Shown here one piece after another: positions 1-11,569 of a stretch of DNA of 64,000 bases (positions are counted from its first letter, which is position 1; the number at the start of each line of letters is the position of its first letter). Source of the stretch: Canna indica (Eukaryota > Streptophyta > Magnoliopsida > Zingiberales > Cannaceae). Location: assembly GCA_034359265.1 (NCBI GenBank), contig CP136891.1, positions 12,724,501 to 12,788,500 on the forward strand, in the 5' to 3' direction. The position numbers and the translations under genes were made by a program. The notes beneath the pieces are model-generated. The model ran no database searches. It had not been told where the DNA came from and saw only the letters and a list, made by a program, of their open reading frames with translations.

Positions 1-910
1 TTAGCATTGCTATCTTTGTTTGTGTTTAACTATTTTATCATCCTTCCGCATTTAGTTGATAAATTACAATTTGCCTAAGTAGTTCAAGAAATGATTAAAA
101 TAGAATTTAGGCAAAAAGATTTAGATAACACACTATTCACCCCCTATCTAGTGTGGCCATTTCACTAACAGTCATAAATACCCATCTCAAACTCATTCCT
201 TTGTTGTTGTTGATGCTTCTAAGCCTCAAAGAGTCATCTCTTGCATCTCCTAAGCTCTCTCTTGATCAAATCCATAAAACCTAGCTCTTGATCCCTCATC
301 CTCAAGTGTTCCTCATTGGAGGGTCCTTCAAGCTTGCTAGGCTCAAGAATAAGAGGTGATCCTATTGTGATAAGTCATCTTTTCTCTCTTCTTGTGATAG
401 AAGTGTTTTTAGTTTGTTTTACATTGATATAATTTGCGTAAACTATAGTTTGTTTTACATTGATATAGTTTGTTGTGGTTACATTGGTGTATAAGGTGTA
501 AAACCACTTGCGTAAACTAAGTTATAGGTAGTTCTTAGGTATTGAGGTGGTAAAGCTCACTCGGTGTGAAGGTGAATACTTCCGGTTGTGGAAGTGCCTT
601 CTAGGTGAATTTAGGGTCTTTCCGGTTAAAGTCCTCAATTGTAAGCTACTTGTAACTTAGTGGACTTGTGTGAAATCCTAAGCATGATGCTTAGGTAGTG
701 GAGTAGGCGGTGTTGCCGAACCACTATAAATTCTTATGTTAGCCATTGCATATTGTGTTTTTCATTTAATTGTTATATCACTTATTTCATTGTATTGTTT
801 TAAAGGTATAAATCGACTAAATTGTTCAAGAAACACTTAAAATCGAATTTAGTCTAATTGATTAGATAACACACTATTCACCATCCCTCTAGTGTGACCA
901 TTTCTCCAAC
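1..910. mobile_element. LTR-retrotransposon terminal remnants (two related ends)
   Basis: Two stretches of about 170 bases, 3-171 and 738-910, share an order of motifs: an AT-rich run, an 'aaattgttcaagaaa'-like segment, 'gataacacactattcacc' and 'ctctagtgtg.ccattt', each ending in 'aaca'. Between them, from 172, lies 'gtcataaataccc', a TATA-like box followed by a T/C-rich leader, as in a plant LTR promoter and R region. I read this as overlapping or rearranged LTR ends, probably of a Copia-type element. No PBS, pol domain or target duplication was found, so the superfamily is only a guess. Confidence 0.45.
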
Positions 911-1019
911 ATGGTTCTCTTCTCTTCCGCTGGAGTCCATACACTCATTCGTGGAACTTTCCCGCACCTTTCGCCAGCCGATTCTGCTCGTCTCGGATCT
1001 AGTAAAAAATCGAGGATGT

Positions 1020-1330
1020 CCTCCTTTACATCAAGCAAGGGCAACATGATCCCCTAAGAGATTATATACAAAGATTCCAGGCCATGACCACGGAAATCTT
1101 GAACCTCGACCCTCGAGTCATGCTCTTTTCTATCAAACACGAGTTGAAGCCCGAGCACTTCGCAGACCAGATCACTTCAGCAAAGCCGAATAACATGATC
1201 AAGTTCTAAGAAAAGGCTTTGAGTTACATAGAGATGGAGGAGCTTCGAGAGACCAGAAAGATCGACAGGTAGACCACCAAAGACGCCATCGAGGGCAAGA
1301 AGGGTAAAAGGCCCGACGCCAGGGGCGAAG
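1020..1330 (+). pseudogene. Tat-type gag fragment
   Basis: One frame reads IKQGQHDPLRDYIQRFQ, then a stretch ending in EMEELRETRK, which matches the retrotransposon gag domain of plant Tat elements (a helix-rich capsid region with a conserved L-x-x-Y-x-x-R-F core). A stop interrupts it near 1209 and others follow. It would have formed the virus-like particle shell. The zinc-knuckle region further on (to about 1600) is only faintly readable. Confidence 0.6.
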
Positions 1331-1904
1331 ACAGAGACCATGCATTGTGATCAAGACCACAACATGAGAGGATGATCACCCTCTAGGCCTATTCCCAAGT
1401 TCAACGAGCACACCCCCATCAACACCAGACGAGAAACCATTCTCCAGGAGATTTACCATCTACAACTGCTCAGATCTCCTAGCAATCCTGAAAGGTCGAA
1501 ACCTTTATCCAAAGTCGACAAGTGTAAGAGGTTCGAGTTCCACCGAACTTATGGACACACCACTGAGGAGTGCATTGTACTCCGAGATCATATCGAGTGC
1601 CTAATTAGGGAAGACCGTCTCGACCACTACATCCGACGTGGTTGAAGCCACGGTCGAGAGCTGCGCAACCTCGGCCATCAACGTCGAAGTCCGAGCATGA
1701 CACCACCACTCTATTGCACAACAAATAATCACGACGACATTGGGACCGAGTGGCCCCACATCGAATCCGTGGAGTAATCGAGTACATCATAGTCGAATTT
1801 ACCGAAGGAGGCGAGACGAGCTCAGCCAGTGCGGAACCACTCCAGACCGCCATAACAGTCAGTGATACAACCCGTCCCTAGATGCCGTACGCCCCTACCC
1901 CATC

Positions 1905-2240
1905 AACATCTTTCTATGAAGCTGACTTTCAGGGGATTGACAAAAATTTGCATGACTCTGTTGTTATTTTTGTAATTGTTGGTGATTTCCTTGTCAGGAA
2001 AGTCCTATTAGATATGGGGAGTTCAACTGACGTCTTGTTCTACCCAACACTTGAAAAGATGCACATCAATGAAAATTCACTCCGCCGTTGCCATGGGGAA
2101 CTGGTCGACTTCTTAAGAGAGCGAGACGACGTTAGAGGCTATTTATGGCTAGCAACAATGTTCGACTCTCCACCGAGAACGAAAATCATGAATATACAAT
2201 TCCTTATCGTCCAATGTTAGAATCCCTATCGCATGATCTT
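1905..2240 (+). pseudogene. Tat-type aspartic protease fragment
   Basis: The frame contains VIVGDFLVRKVLLDMGSSTDVLF. The MGSS core stands where the active-site D-T/S-G-S/A triad belongs in retropepsins of this lineage (usually D-x-GSS), so the catalytic D is retained as LLDMGSS. The reading frame then decays. It lies directly before the reverse transcriptase, as expected. Confidence 0.6.
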
Positions 2241-2699
2241 GGGCCGACCTTCCTTGAACACTCTTGGAGCTGTGGTGTCGACTCCCCACCTCACCATCAA
2301 ATTCTCTATCTCGGAAATAAAGGTAGGAGTGGTACATGCGGACCAGAAGGAAGCCCACGTCTATTACAATGAATGCCTAAAACTCAAGCCAATTGAACTA
2401 GAGAAAACCCAAGATACTCTGCCTCCGCCAACAGTATCCGTTTCTTCATGCAAAACACCAGCCTCAAATATCAGAATTGGACCCCAAAGAGGATATCCAA
2501 GAGCGGCCCCAGCCCGCTGACGATCTGGAACCTATGCAGGTCAGGGCCTCCCTCGAGCAGCTAACCTACATGAGAGCCCACCTCCCTATCGAGCGCAAAG
2601 CTTAACTCGGTACTTTACTTAGAAACAACACTAACCTCTTTGCCTGGATACTCGCCGACATGCTAGGGATAGACCCTCCAGTCATTTGCCACAGATTGA

Positions 2700-3480
2700 C
2701 CATCAATCCTTGGGTAAAACATGTGGCCTAGAAGAAGAGAAAGCTTGGAACCAAGCACCAGCAAGCATCCCTCAAGGACAGTAGAAAATTGTTGAAAGCA
2801 GAATTTATCAAAGAAATCAGATTCACCACATGGCTTGCGAACGTCGTGATGGTGAAGAAACATTCAGGAAAATGGAGGATGTGCATCGACTTGACCGATC
2901 TCAACAAAGCATGTTCGAAGGATTCCTATCCACTGTCGAGCATAGACAAACTTGTCGATGGCTCCTCAGGTTATCAATACCCGAGCTTCATGGACGCATA
3001 TTCAGGTTACAACCAAATCTGGATTCACCCGGAAGACGAAGAAAAGACAACCTTCATCACTGAATGTGCAAACTTCTGGTATAAAGTGATGCCTTTCGGG
3101 CTCAAAAATGTAGGGGCTATGTATCAACGCCTGATGAACAAAGTCTTCGATGACTAGATCAACCAAAACATGGAGGTGTACGTCGACGACATGGTCGCCA
3201 AAACACCAACCACCGAAAAACCACTACGATGATCTCATCGAAACCTTCAGCCAGCTCAGGCGCTACAACATGAGACTGAACCATGAGAAGTGCGCCTTCG
3301 GTGTCCATGGCGGCAAATTTATCGATTTGATGCTCACGAATCGGGGGATCGAAGCCAACCCAGATAAATACCAAGCCATCCAAGAGATGCGAAACCCACA
3401 CAACATTAAAGAGGCACAATGACTCACTAGAATAATAGCTACCTTATCTAGATTCCTATCCAGATCAACAGATCGAGCCA
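2700..3480 (+). pseudogene. Tat-type reverse transcriptase, interrupted
   Basis: Recognisable RT blocks occur in order: a KHSGKWRMCIDLTDLNKAC segment (about 2850-2925), FMDAYSGYNQI (about 2989), MPFGLKNVGA (about 3090) and the catalytic YVDDM (about 3177-3191). An in-frame stop falls between the last two, and the frame shifts after YVDDM. The enzyme would copy element RNA into DNA in cytoplasmic particles. It cannot be translated as one protein here. Confidence 0.8.
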
Positions 3481-3515
3481 CCCCTTTCTTCAAGATCTTA
3501 AGGAAGAAACAAGAC

Positions 3516-3800
3516 TTCTAGTGGGATGAAAAGTGCGAACATGCCTTCAAAGAGCTCAAACACTTCCTCACCAGCCCGCTAGTTTTGGATAAGCCACAAT
3601 TACGAGAGACACTTTTTCTCTACCTCACAACCACAGATAATGCCCTCACCTCGGTACTGGTTTGAGAATAGGGAAAACATCATAAGCCTATCTACTTTGT
3701 TAGAAAGATCCTCCAGGGGCCCGAAACCAAATACCATAGGCTAGAAAATTAAAGCTCGCCTTCGCCCTGATCATCTTGGCCAGAAAGCTAAGACTATATT
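3516..3800 (+). pseudogene. Tat-type first RNase H domain, degenerate
   Basis: The frame reads WDEKCEHAFKELKHFL (3520 onward), the usual link between RT and RNase H in Ty3/gypsy elements, then a LYLTTTDNAL segment in place of the canonical LYLA-V/S-x-x-A-V-S. Several stops follow. A substrate-binding HKPIYFV segment near 3680 is still visible. Confidence 0.6.
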
Positions 3801-3955
3801 TTCAAAGCCACCACATCTAGGTGTGTACAGAACAACCAATCATACAGGTATTGGCCAAATTCAAACTCTTTGGCCGGATAATATCCTAGTTAATAGAACT
3901 CTCAGAGTTTAACATCAAATATCAACTCAGGGGTCCCATTAAGGCCCAAGCACTG

Positions 3956-4381
3956 GTGGACTTTGTCGCCAACTTCATCGACAATAAGATATCCCCAATC
4001 AGGTCGAAACTTGGACGCAATTCGTGGATAATGCCTCCAACGAGAAAGGAAGCAGAGCGAGCGTCATTCTGGAGAATGACCCTAGAGCAGCCCCTTCAGT
4101 TCCAATTCAAAGCCAACAATAATCAGGCCGAATATGAAGCTTTAATCGCCAAGCTAAGGCTCGCCCAAGACGTAAAAGCCCAGAAAGTGATCGTGAAAAG
4201 CGACTCACAGCTCGTTGTAGGGCAAGTTAACGACACTTGCCAAACAAGGGACCTCTCCCTCGAAAGGTACCTCTTACTAGTATATTCTTTAATTACTAAC
4301 TTTAATAGTTGTGTGATCCAACACATATCCCGGGAGGAAAATACCCGAGCCGACTTGTTATCCAAGTTACCAACACTATGA
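3956..4381 (+). pseudogene. Second (archaeal-type) RNase H of the Tat element
   Basis: An open stretch of 141 codons contains NNQAEYEALIAKLRLA, VKSDSQLVVGQVN and the terminal SREENTRADLLSKL. These are the hallmarks of the extra aRNH domain of plant Tat elements. The acidic residues in AEYEAL, SDSQL and RADLLSKL fit the metal-binding set. The N-terminal strand, which should hold the first aspartate (a V-D-G/N-A-S-type motif), is frameshifted near 4030. Confidence 0.75.
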
Positions 4382-4599
4382 AACCTCAAAACAATAGGTC
4401 GATCTTCCAACAAATACTTGGACAATTGAGCATCCAACTGGTCGACCCCTCGGTCGAGATCTGAACAATCGAACAAAGAACAGACTGGAGAACTTCGAAC
4501 ATAACCTACCTCAAATGAGGAGAAATTCTGGAGCACACCCCCAACTCAGGCAATTCAGAGAGGATAGCGAGTTACTACACCATCCTCGATATTCGGCTA

Positions 4600-4820
4600 T
4601 ACAAAAGAGGATATTCTCGTCCGCTACTCAAGTGCATCGGCCTATCCCAAATAGATATTGTAATGGCAGAAGTCCACGACCGCGTCTACGACAATCACAT
4701 TGGAGGAAGATCCTTGGTAGCCAAGACCCTCCGGACCGGAGGTTTTTGGCTAACCATTAAGACAGATTGTAGCTTCTATGACAAAAGGTGCAACAAATGC
4801 CAGAGATTCTCCGAAGTCTC
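4600..4820 (+). pseudogene. Tat integrase, zinc-finger part (interrupted by the Del/Tekay insertion)
   Basis: The frame contains HDRVYDNHIGGRSL, then a stretch ending in DKRCNKCQRFSEVS. This is the HHCC zinc finger of a retroviral-type integrase. The reading stops exactly at the GTCTC target duplication (4816-4820) and continues after the second copy at 13863. Confidence 0.8.
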
Positions 4821-7159
4821 TATAATGACCAAATTTTTTAATAATTATATTTGTCCTTGAGCAGAAGAACCTAGGCTCGAGTTAGCACGGTCCGGCGGAA
4901 AGCTTTATGATTAAATCTGGGTAAAAAATTAATGTAGAAAAATATATGAAAATTTTATTTGCTATATTTCTATGATTTAGCATGCTAGGATGATAGAGGG
5001 CCTCGAGTCGATTCTAGCGGTTCAATCGGAACCTGAATCAGAGTTAGAATGAGTTAGATTCGGATTGTATAAGTTGATTCACTAAAGAGGGGCATTTTGG
5101 CCATTTGGGCCAACTAGGGTCCATAAAATTGCAACCTGGGGCGCACTGCTAGAGATTTAGCCGCACGCCACCCAAGGCCAAGAGAAGAGAGAGAGAGGGC
5201 GACACCGGAGAGAGGAGGAGCCGATTGGAGCCGGAATTCCACGAGTTCGTAGGCGTCTATTGTAGTTGGATCCTTAGCATCTTCTTCTTTTCCGATTTCT
5301 TCCTAAAGGTGAGTGAATTAAGCCCTCTTTCCCCATCTTCTTCTTCATGTCAGCGCCCCTATGTCATGGGGTTTTCATCAAATTTTTATGGGTTTTTCTC
5401 GTATCGGATTGGATAATCAGATTAAGGGTTTTCTCATTATCGTTATGGATTTATCGAATCAATTTTTGGAGCTTTGGCCGCCCCCTTCCTCATTGAGCCA
5501 CCCCCTTTCTTCTTTGAATTCTTGATGAATTCTTCAGTATTCTTGATGGTAGTTATGTGATCTTGATGCTTGGCTTGGTGTCTTGATAAAAGAATGAAGA
5601 ATTGAGAGATTAGGGTACACCACCCCCTCTTAGGTGGTTCCTTAAGAACCCTAAGGGTGGCCAACCTTGCTAAAATTATTTTAGAGGACCTAGATGCAAT
5701 TTCATACCTAGGGAATACACTCTAAAGGAATTATAACTTATATTTAGGTGTTATAAAATTGAAGAGACTTAGAATTAGAAAAATAAGGACCTAGTGACAC
5801 CTAGAGACATTGGAACCCTAGGATGACATTTGGAGGAGTTGACCCTAAGGGAGCCCCAAGGGAGCCGAACCCTCCTTGCCATTAGGGCATTCGGGTGAGG
5901 GTGTAGGCCGGCCTTAGGGTGCACGGTTAGGGGTATCAAGGGCGGATTAAAATCGTGTAGGCTCGCTAAGTGGTATTACCTCGATCTAGGACCGTTTATG
6001 CTTATTATTCTCATTACCTACATGATGTTATGCATGTTGATTGTGCTTAACCGGTTTGGCATGTTCCTACGCGGTTGGATGTGAAGTATTTCCTTTATTT
6101 ATGGCTTACTTTATCGTGTTGAATATTCATGAAGTGTGGGCTTTATTATTATATATGTGATTGTGATGTATGGCATGAGGATGTGGATGTCGAGGTATGT
6201 CCTTAACATATCTCTGGTATTTCTACTATGTTGAGCACTTTCCTTATATCCATACGTTGCTATATACGTGTGTGATGTGCTTGTTGCATTTTCCCGGAAG
6301 CCTCCCTGGTGAGGGGAGGGTATGCTCCAAAGAGACAGTGTTGGCCTTATTCCAGAAGTTCGGCTGGTGAGGGGAGATCATACCCCAAAGAGACAGTCCG
6401 AAGATCCGACCGGTGAGGGGAACGTATGCCCCAAAGAGACGACACTGAGCTGAGTGGTAGTTCGGCGGCCACATCGTCTACCTACCCTATGTGGCTATGA
6501 GGGATCGACGGGTTCGGGTTGCATTCATGTGGTTAAGATGTTGCATTCGTCATACTTTTATTTATGTGGTTATTTATATATATATGTTGATGGATTCTTT
6601 ATCATGCGCAGGGTAGTAGATAAGCATGTGATGTCATTCTTGTAATTTATGGTTATATTTATATGCTTGATTTGTGTTAGTTTAGCATGATGATGATTAT
6701 GGTTTATTGAGGACTGATCTGCTCACTAAGTCCTAGTTGGACTTACTCCTATGTTGATGTTTTTTTTTTAGTACCCGAGAGAGATCAGGGAAGTAATGGG
6801 GTACAATAACGCGGCAGGGCAGCGAGTCTTGTGACATGTCGTGATCGAGGGGGATACCTGAGTCAAGTCATGTTTTACTTTTGAGTTGTTTGAGTCATGT
6901 AGACTCGAATTATATGTTTCTGCATTCTTTTTCTTATGTTGAGGTGTCATTGTTTAGTTAATTTAAGTTCTAAATCAATTTGAACATTTAGGCATTTATT
7001 GAGTTGGTGGTTTGGGTTTTGAAATCAAATGTCTTTTCTAAACCTTTTGAAATGTTATAAATGTTCAGGTTTAGTTAAATTGTGTATGTGGTATGTTTTG
7101 GGTTAGGCTTCGGGGTACATGGCGTGCCCTGGCGGTCATACCGGGATTGGGGTGTGACA
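4821..7159 (+). repeat. 5' LTR of the Del/Tekay element
   Basis: It aligns along its length with 11570-13862. It starts TATAATGACC, where the partner starts TGTAATGACC, so the terminal TG has mutated to TA. It ends GGTGTGACA. It holds about 90 bases near 5930-6020 that the 3' LTR lacks. A run of three to four ~60-base units with 'ggtgagggga' and 'ccccaaagagac' lies at 6290-6445. A 'ccataaaattgcaacc' segment near 5112 is the best promoter candidate. Confidence 0.93.
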
Positions 7160-7162
7160 ATG

Positions 7163-7177
7163 TGGTATTAGAGCGGG
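7163..7177 (+). other. Primer-binding site (tRNA-Met type)
   Basis: TGGTATTAGAGCGGG starts three bases inside the 5' LTR. It is one change away from the widespread TGGTATCAGAGC complementary to the 3' end of plant initiator tRNA-Met, which primes minus-strand synthesis. Confidence 0.85.
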
Positions 7178-7498
7178 TACGACAATAGGATAATGAGTAT
7201 CGTATGGGGGCATTGCTAGCGTATTCACATATGATATGTCCTAGTCACGAGATCGACAACTGAACCTGCGCACCAGTGGCGGTACATATTTTTTTGGTTT
7301 AAGTTGATTATTTATGTGTCAAATTGTGTGGTTATTGCTTTCTTTTTAATAGAAATGGAGACACATGATGATGTCGTATTGAGTAGATGTGGAAGTAATT
7401 CTGTTGGCAGATGAGGCCGAGGCCGGGGTCACGGTTGAGGCAGGGGCCGTGCTACCAGTTAAGCAGTTCAGGAGGAGGCATCACGAGATCCTAGAGTT

Positions 7499-8290
7499 GT
7501 GTTGTTAGAGACCCAGGTGATTGAACTGACTAAGGAGCTTCACAGGGAATGTGACGAATTCCGTAGAGAACGTGAGGAGTTCCGTAGGGAGCGAGAGGAG
7601 CTCCGTAAGGAGCGGGAGCTAGTGCAGCAACGGACCCCACCTGTACCACCAATGGCACCCACAGTGACCGAGCCAGTCGAGCCGGTTCAATCTGGATACG
7701 AGGAGGAGCATCAGCGAGAGCCGGTGGTACGCAGCTCGTTATACATGGACTTTGTGAAGCTGAAGCCACTGGTATACACAGGCACAAATCAAATAGAGGA
7801 GGTGATAGCATTCCTTAACGACTGTACGGAGTTGTGCTCGGTCTTGGAGTGTTCCTATGAGACGACAGCGCACATAGTTGGGCTACAACTTAGGGGCCAG
7901 CTACGGAGTGACACCAAGCATGGAGGGCACGTAGGGGGACTCACACACCAGCTCCTACGTGGGGAGAATTTCAGACTGCTATCATCTAAAAGTACCTACC
8001 CAGGAATGTCCGTGAAAGGCGAGCAAGGGAGTTCGAGCAGCTTCGCAAGACAGGCAGCATGACGGTGTCAGAGTATGAGATCGAGTTCACATGATTGTCC
8101 CATTACCACCTATCTCTGGTGGTGACCGAGGCAGACCAAGTGAGGCGATTTGTGGAGGGTCTAAGGATACAGATTGGCAGACTGATACATTTCACCGAGG
8201 ATACTACCTTTCTTCAGGTGGTGGACAAGACAATACAAATTAAAGCCATGGTACCTACCGACCGACAGGATGGACCAGCCTAGAAGAAGT
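7499..8290 (+). pseudogene. Del/Tekay gag, frameshifted
   Basis: The first 140 codons start with a charged stretch in which a heptad of the EFRRERE type is repeated about three times (residues 21-41), likely a coiled coil, then a proline-rich linker. The gag capsid domain follows in pieces: YMDFVKLKPLVYTGTNQIEE, then, after a frame change near 7900, MTVSEYEIEFT and VRRFVEGLRIQIG near 8060-8190. Stops fall at 8092 and 8281. It would encode the particle shell. Confidence 0.75.
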
Positions 8291-8464
8291 TTAGATAGCA
8301 CCATCGGGAGGACAGGCGCACCTAGTCTAAGGGTCTTGGCACTGGGATAGCGCGCTCGCAGAGTTAGGGATAGGGAAATTTTAGGGGTCGTACACAGATG
8401 AGACCGCCAACGGCTACTCAGAGTGCTATAGTACCAGGAGGGCAGAGAGGCGAGGTGCTAGAGT

Positions 8465-9010
8465 GTGAGCAGTGCGGGAGGAGGCACAGGGTGCCTGCTA
8501 CAGTCCGAGTACCTATTTTGGGTATGGCCAGCCAGGCCACATCTGGAGGGATTGCCCTACAGGGGGTGGTCGAGCAGTAGTACCACCCAGAGGGAGAGCT
8601 CTTCTGTCTACGGCTTTGGTGGCGCAGTGGACTCAGACTCAGGGACAGGGCAACATCATATGGCGAGCCCAGGGAGGCCACCTGCTCGAGTTTTTGCGTT
8701 GACTTCTGAGGGCACGGAAGCGTCTAATGCAGTGGTGATAGGTATCATTTCAGTTAGTACATTACCTGCTTATGCGCTATTTGATCTAGGTGCTACACAT
8801 TCCTTTTTATCTGAGTTGTTGGCATCAAGGTTGAGAAAGGACAAAAGTTGGCTTGTTGAACCTTTAGCGGTGTCTACACCTACTAGTGGCCCTGTTATCG
8901 CTAAAACGGTCTTCAGGGACTGTGATATCTCCATAAGCGGGCATGATTTGAAAGCGGAGCTGATGTTGGTACCAACCCTTGAGTTGGATATGATTCTAGG
9001 CATGGATTGA
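8465..9010 (+). pseudogene. Del/Tekay zinc knuckle and aspartic protease remnant
   Basis: One frame near 8500-8565 reads CYSPSTYFGYGQPGHIWRDC, a CCHC zinc knuckle whose second cysteine has become tyrosine. The protease follows with ALFDLGATHSFLS near 8770-8810, where the catalytic DTGA has become DLGA, and ends at LDMILGMD near 9005. Both features suggest loss of function beyond the frame breaks. Confidence 0.75.
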
Positions 9011-9500
9011 CTATCGGCCCATTATGCGTCTCTTAATTGTAAGACAAAGATGGTTACATTTTGGACATTATGAATTCCTAGTCATGTCTTTTGGACTAAC
9101 TAACGCCCCCACAGCCTTTATGGAGTTGGTGAACCAGGTGTTCAAGGAGTTTCTGGATAGATTCGTCATAGTGTTCATCGATGATATTATGGTCTACTCT
9201 AGGAGCGAGGCTGAGCATAGGGAGCATCTGAGGGTAGTTTTAGGAACCCTTAGGCAGCACTAGCTCTTTGCAAAGTTTTTAAAGTGTGAGTTATGGTTGA
9301 CCAGTGTGGGATTCTTGGGGCATATAGTATCCCGAGATAGTGTAAAAGTCAACCCTGCAAATATTGATGTAGTTCAGAACTGGGAGAGGCCGACTAGTGT
9401 GACCAAGATCCACAACTTCTTGGGGTTGGCTGGCTATTATAGAAAGTTCGTGAATTTTTTTTCCAAGATTGCCTCCCCGCTCACGCGCCTGACTTAGAAG
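9011..9500 (+). pseudogene. Del/Tekay reverse transcriptase, N-terminal half deleted
   Basis: The sequence after the protease passes, within some 50 bases, into [20 protein letters not shown] and then the catalytic FIDDIMVYS at about 9175-9200. The fingers region that normally lies between (several hundred residues including the spacer) is absent. The thumb/connection segment VGFLGHIVSRDSVKVNP follows near 9305. This internal deletion explains the short internal region. Confidence 0.8.
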
Positions 9501-9990
9501 AAAATAAAATTTTTGTGGGATAACAAATGTGAGGAGAGCTTTCAGAAGCTCAAGGATCCCTTGACTACCGCCCTAGTATCGGTGTTACCGTCGGGGTTGA
9601 GAGGATTTATAGTATATTTTGATGCTTCTGGGGGTAGAATTTGGGTGCGTACTAATGCAGCACGACAGGGTAATCGCATACGCATCCATGCACTTGAAGA
9701 ACCATGATAAGAACTACCCGACTCATGATCTTGAGCTGGCGGCCATAGTCTTTGCCCTAAAACTATGGCTCCATTACTTGTATGGGGAGGCATGTGACAT
9801 TTTCACCGATCACAAGAGTCTCCAGTATCTACTTTCTCAAAAGGACATGAACCTGAGGTAGTGGAGACGGCTTGAATTGCTAAAGGATTACGATTGCACT
9901 ATTCACTATCATTCTGGAAAGGAAAATTTAGTGGCAGATGCTTTGAGCAGAAAATCCATGGGTAGCTTGGCTCATATGAAAGTAAGGAGG
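9501..9990 (+). pseudogene. Del/Tekay RNase H
   Basis: Segments occur in order: FIVYFDASG (first catalytic D, near 9605-9630), then after a frame change a stretch with [48 protein letters not shown] and VADALSRK near 9945. These are the standard gypsy RNase H blocks, with catalytic residues in place, but the domain is split by a frameshift near 9640 and a stop near 9860. Confidence 0.8.
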
Positions 9991-10199
9991 AGACCTTTGG
10001 CATGGGAGCTTGTTGTGTGTTTGGACGGCGGAGCAGTGCTATCGGTGTCAGACTCCGAGGTTTTGATGGCACACCTACGGGTGCAATCCACTTTGGTGGA
10101 CATGTTGCGGGCAGCGCAAGCAGATGATGCCTTTTGCTCACTGACTGCAGATCTGGCTAGGAGGGGGATGTTGATAACGAGTACGGATTGGATTTAGAG

Positions 10200-11163
10200 G
10201 GTGTCCTGAGATTCAAGTATAGAATTGTAGTACCAGATATGGCAGAGGTCCGTAGACAAATACTAGAGGTGGCCTACCATTCCACTAACACTATGTATCT
10301 GGGGGCCACAAAGATGTACTGAGATATGAGGCAACACTATTGGTGGAAAGGGATGAAATGAGAGGTGGCAGAGTTCGTATCTAAATGTTTGGTCTGCCAA
10401 CAGGTAAAGGCCGAACACTTGATACATGTAGGGTTGTTGCAGAACCTTGAGGTGCTAGAATAGAAATGAGGGAAAATTACTATGAACTTTGTTAGAGGCT
10501 TACCGAGGTCAAGGAAAGGAAATGACTCTATCTGGGTAGTGGTGGATCGCCTGACCAAATCAGCGCATTTTATTCCGGTGAAGACCACTTTCTCTGCCGA
10601 ACAGTACCCGCGATTATTCCTGGACCGGATCATTGCATATCATGGGATTTTGGTGATGATTATATTTGATCGGGGCACTCAGTTCACCGCTCGATTCTGG
10701 TAGTCATTTCAGGAGGCTCTAGGTACGCAGGTGCGGTTCAGTACCGCTTTTCATCCTTAGACGGACGAGCAGTCTGAGAGGACCATTCAGACCCTTGAGG
10801 ACATGCGTATTAGACCTGGAGGATGATTGGGAGAGGCATTTACCTTTGGTGGAGTTCGCCTATAATAACAGTTACCATAGAAGTATTGGCATGGCACCAT
10901 TCGAGGCCTTGTATGGGTGCAGATGCAGGTCGCCTGTAGGGTGGTTCGAGGCTGGCGAGTTCCAAATGTTGGGGCCGGATTTGGTTCACGATGCCGTCAA
11001 GAAAGTAAAACTGATCAAGGATCGACTTTTGGCAACTCAAAGTCGTCAAAAGATGTATGCAGATGGGAAAGCCCAAGATGTAGAGTTTCAAGAAGGAGAT
11101 TTAGTTTTCCTAAAAGTATCCCCTATGAAAGGGGTGGTGCGCTTCGAAAGAAAGGGAAATTAA
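10200..11163 (+). pseudogene. Del/Tekay integrase
   Basis: The HHCC finger is readable near 10270-10410 (YHSTNTM, then CLVCQQVKAEH). The catalytic core follows: WVVVDRLTKSAHFIPV (first D), IIFDRGTQFTARFW (second D) and SERTIQ (E). A stop stands at 10701. The GPF-like C-terminal part LPLVEFAYNNSYHRSIGMAP and the FEALYGCRCRSPV segment come next. The enzyme would insert the cDNA in the nucleus. Stops at several points make it inactive. Confidence 0.85.
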
Positions 11164-11193
11164 GCCCCCAGATTTATCGAGACTTTCCCCATA

Positions 11194-11556
11194 TTGCAGC
11201 ACAGAGGAGCAGTTACTTATGAGTTGGCTCTATCGCCTAGCATGGACCGGGTGCATCTTGTTTTTCATGTATCCATGCTTAAGCGGTATGTTCGTGACGA
11301 TTCTCATGCTCTAGATGTTACCGCAATGGAGGTCGATCCCACCATTTCTTATGAGGAGAAGCATGTGGAGATCGTAGACAGGCATATAAGGAAGCTGAGG
11401 TCCAAGGAGGTTCCCTTGGTGAAAGTTCATTGGGAGCAACACTCGGGGCAGGAGGCCACTTGCGAGGTTGAGAGGGACATGAGAGAGAAGTACCCATACC
11501 TTCTTGATGCTGAGGTGAGCTTCCATCTCAAAAATTCGAGGACAAATTTTCTTTAA
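11194..11556 (+). pseudogene. Integrase C-terminus with chromodomain-like segment
   Basis: This open stretch of 120 codons has the VFHVSMLKRYV motif, then VKVHWEQH and TCEVERDMREKYPYL, the chromodomain-like end of Del/Tekay elements. In active relatives this part steers integration to particular chromatin. It ends just before the polypurine tract. It is open here only because stops lie upstream. Confidence 0.8.
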
Positions 11557-11569
11557 GGGGGGAGGATAT
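11555..11569 (+). other. Polypurine tract of the Del/Tekay element
   Basis: AAGGGGGGAGGATAT lies directly before the 3' LTR (11570). Such purine tracts prime plus-strand DNA synthesis in LTR retrotransposons. Confidence 0.85.

Larger units (their letters stand above)
911..4820 (+). mobile_element. Tat-lineage Ty3/gypsy retrotransposon, 5' part (gag to start of integrase), degenerate
   Basis: Translations in changing frames give, in order, a gag domain, protease, reverse transcriptase, RNase H, a second RNase H and the integrase zinc finger, all with stops and frameshifts. The second RNase H (3956-4380) after the usual one is characteristic of the Tat lineage. The element stops abruptly at 4820 inside the integrase and resumes at 13863, after a younger gypsy element flanked by a GTCTC duplication. 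No 5' LTR was recognised for it in this window. It is inactive. Confidence 0.8.
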
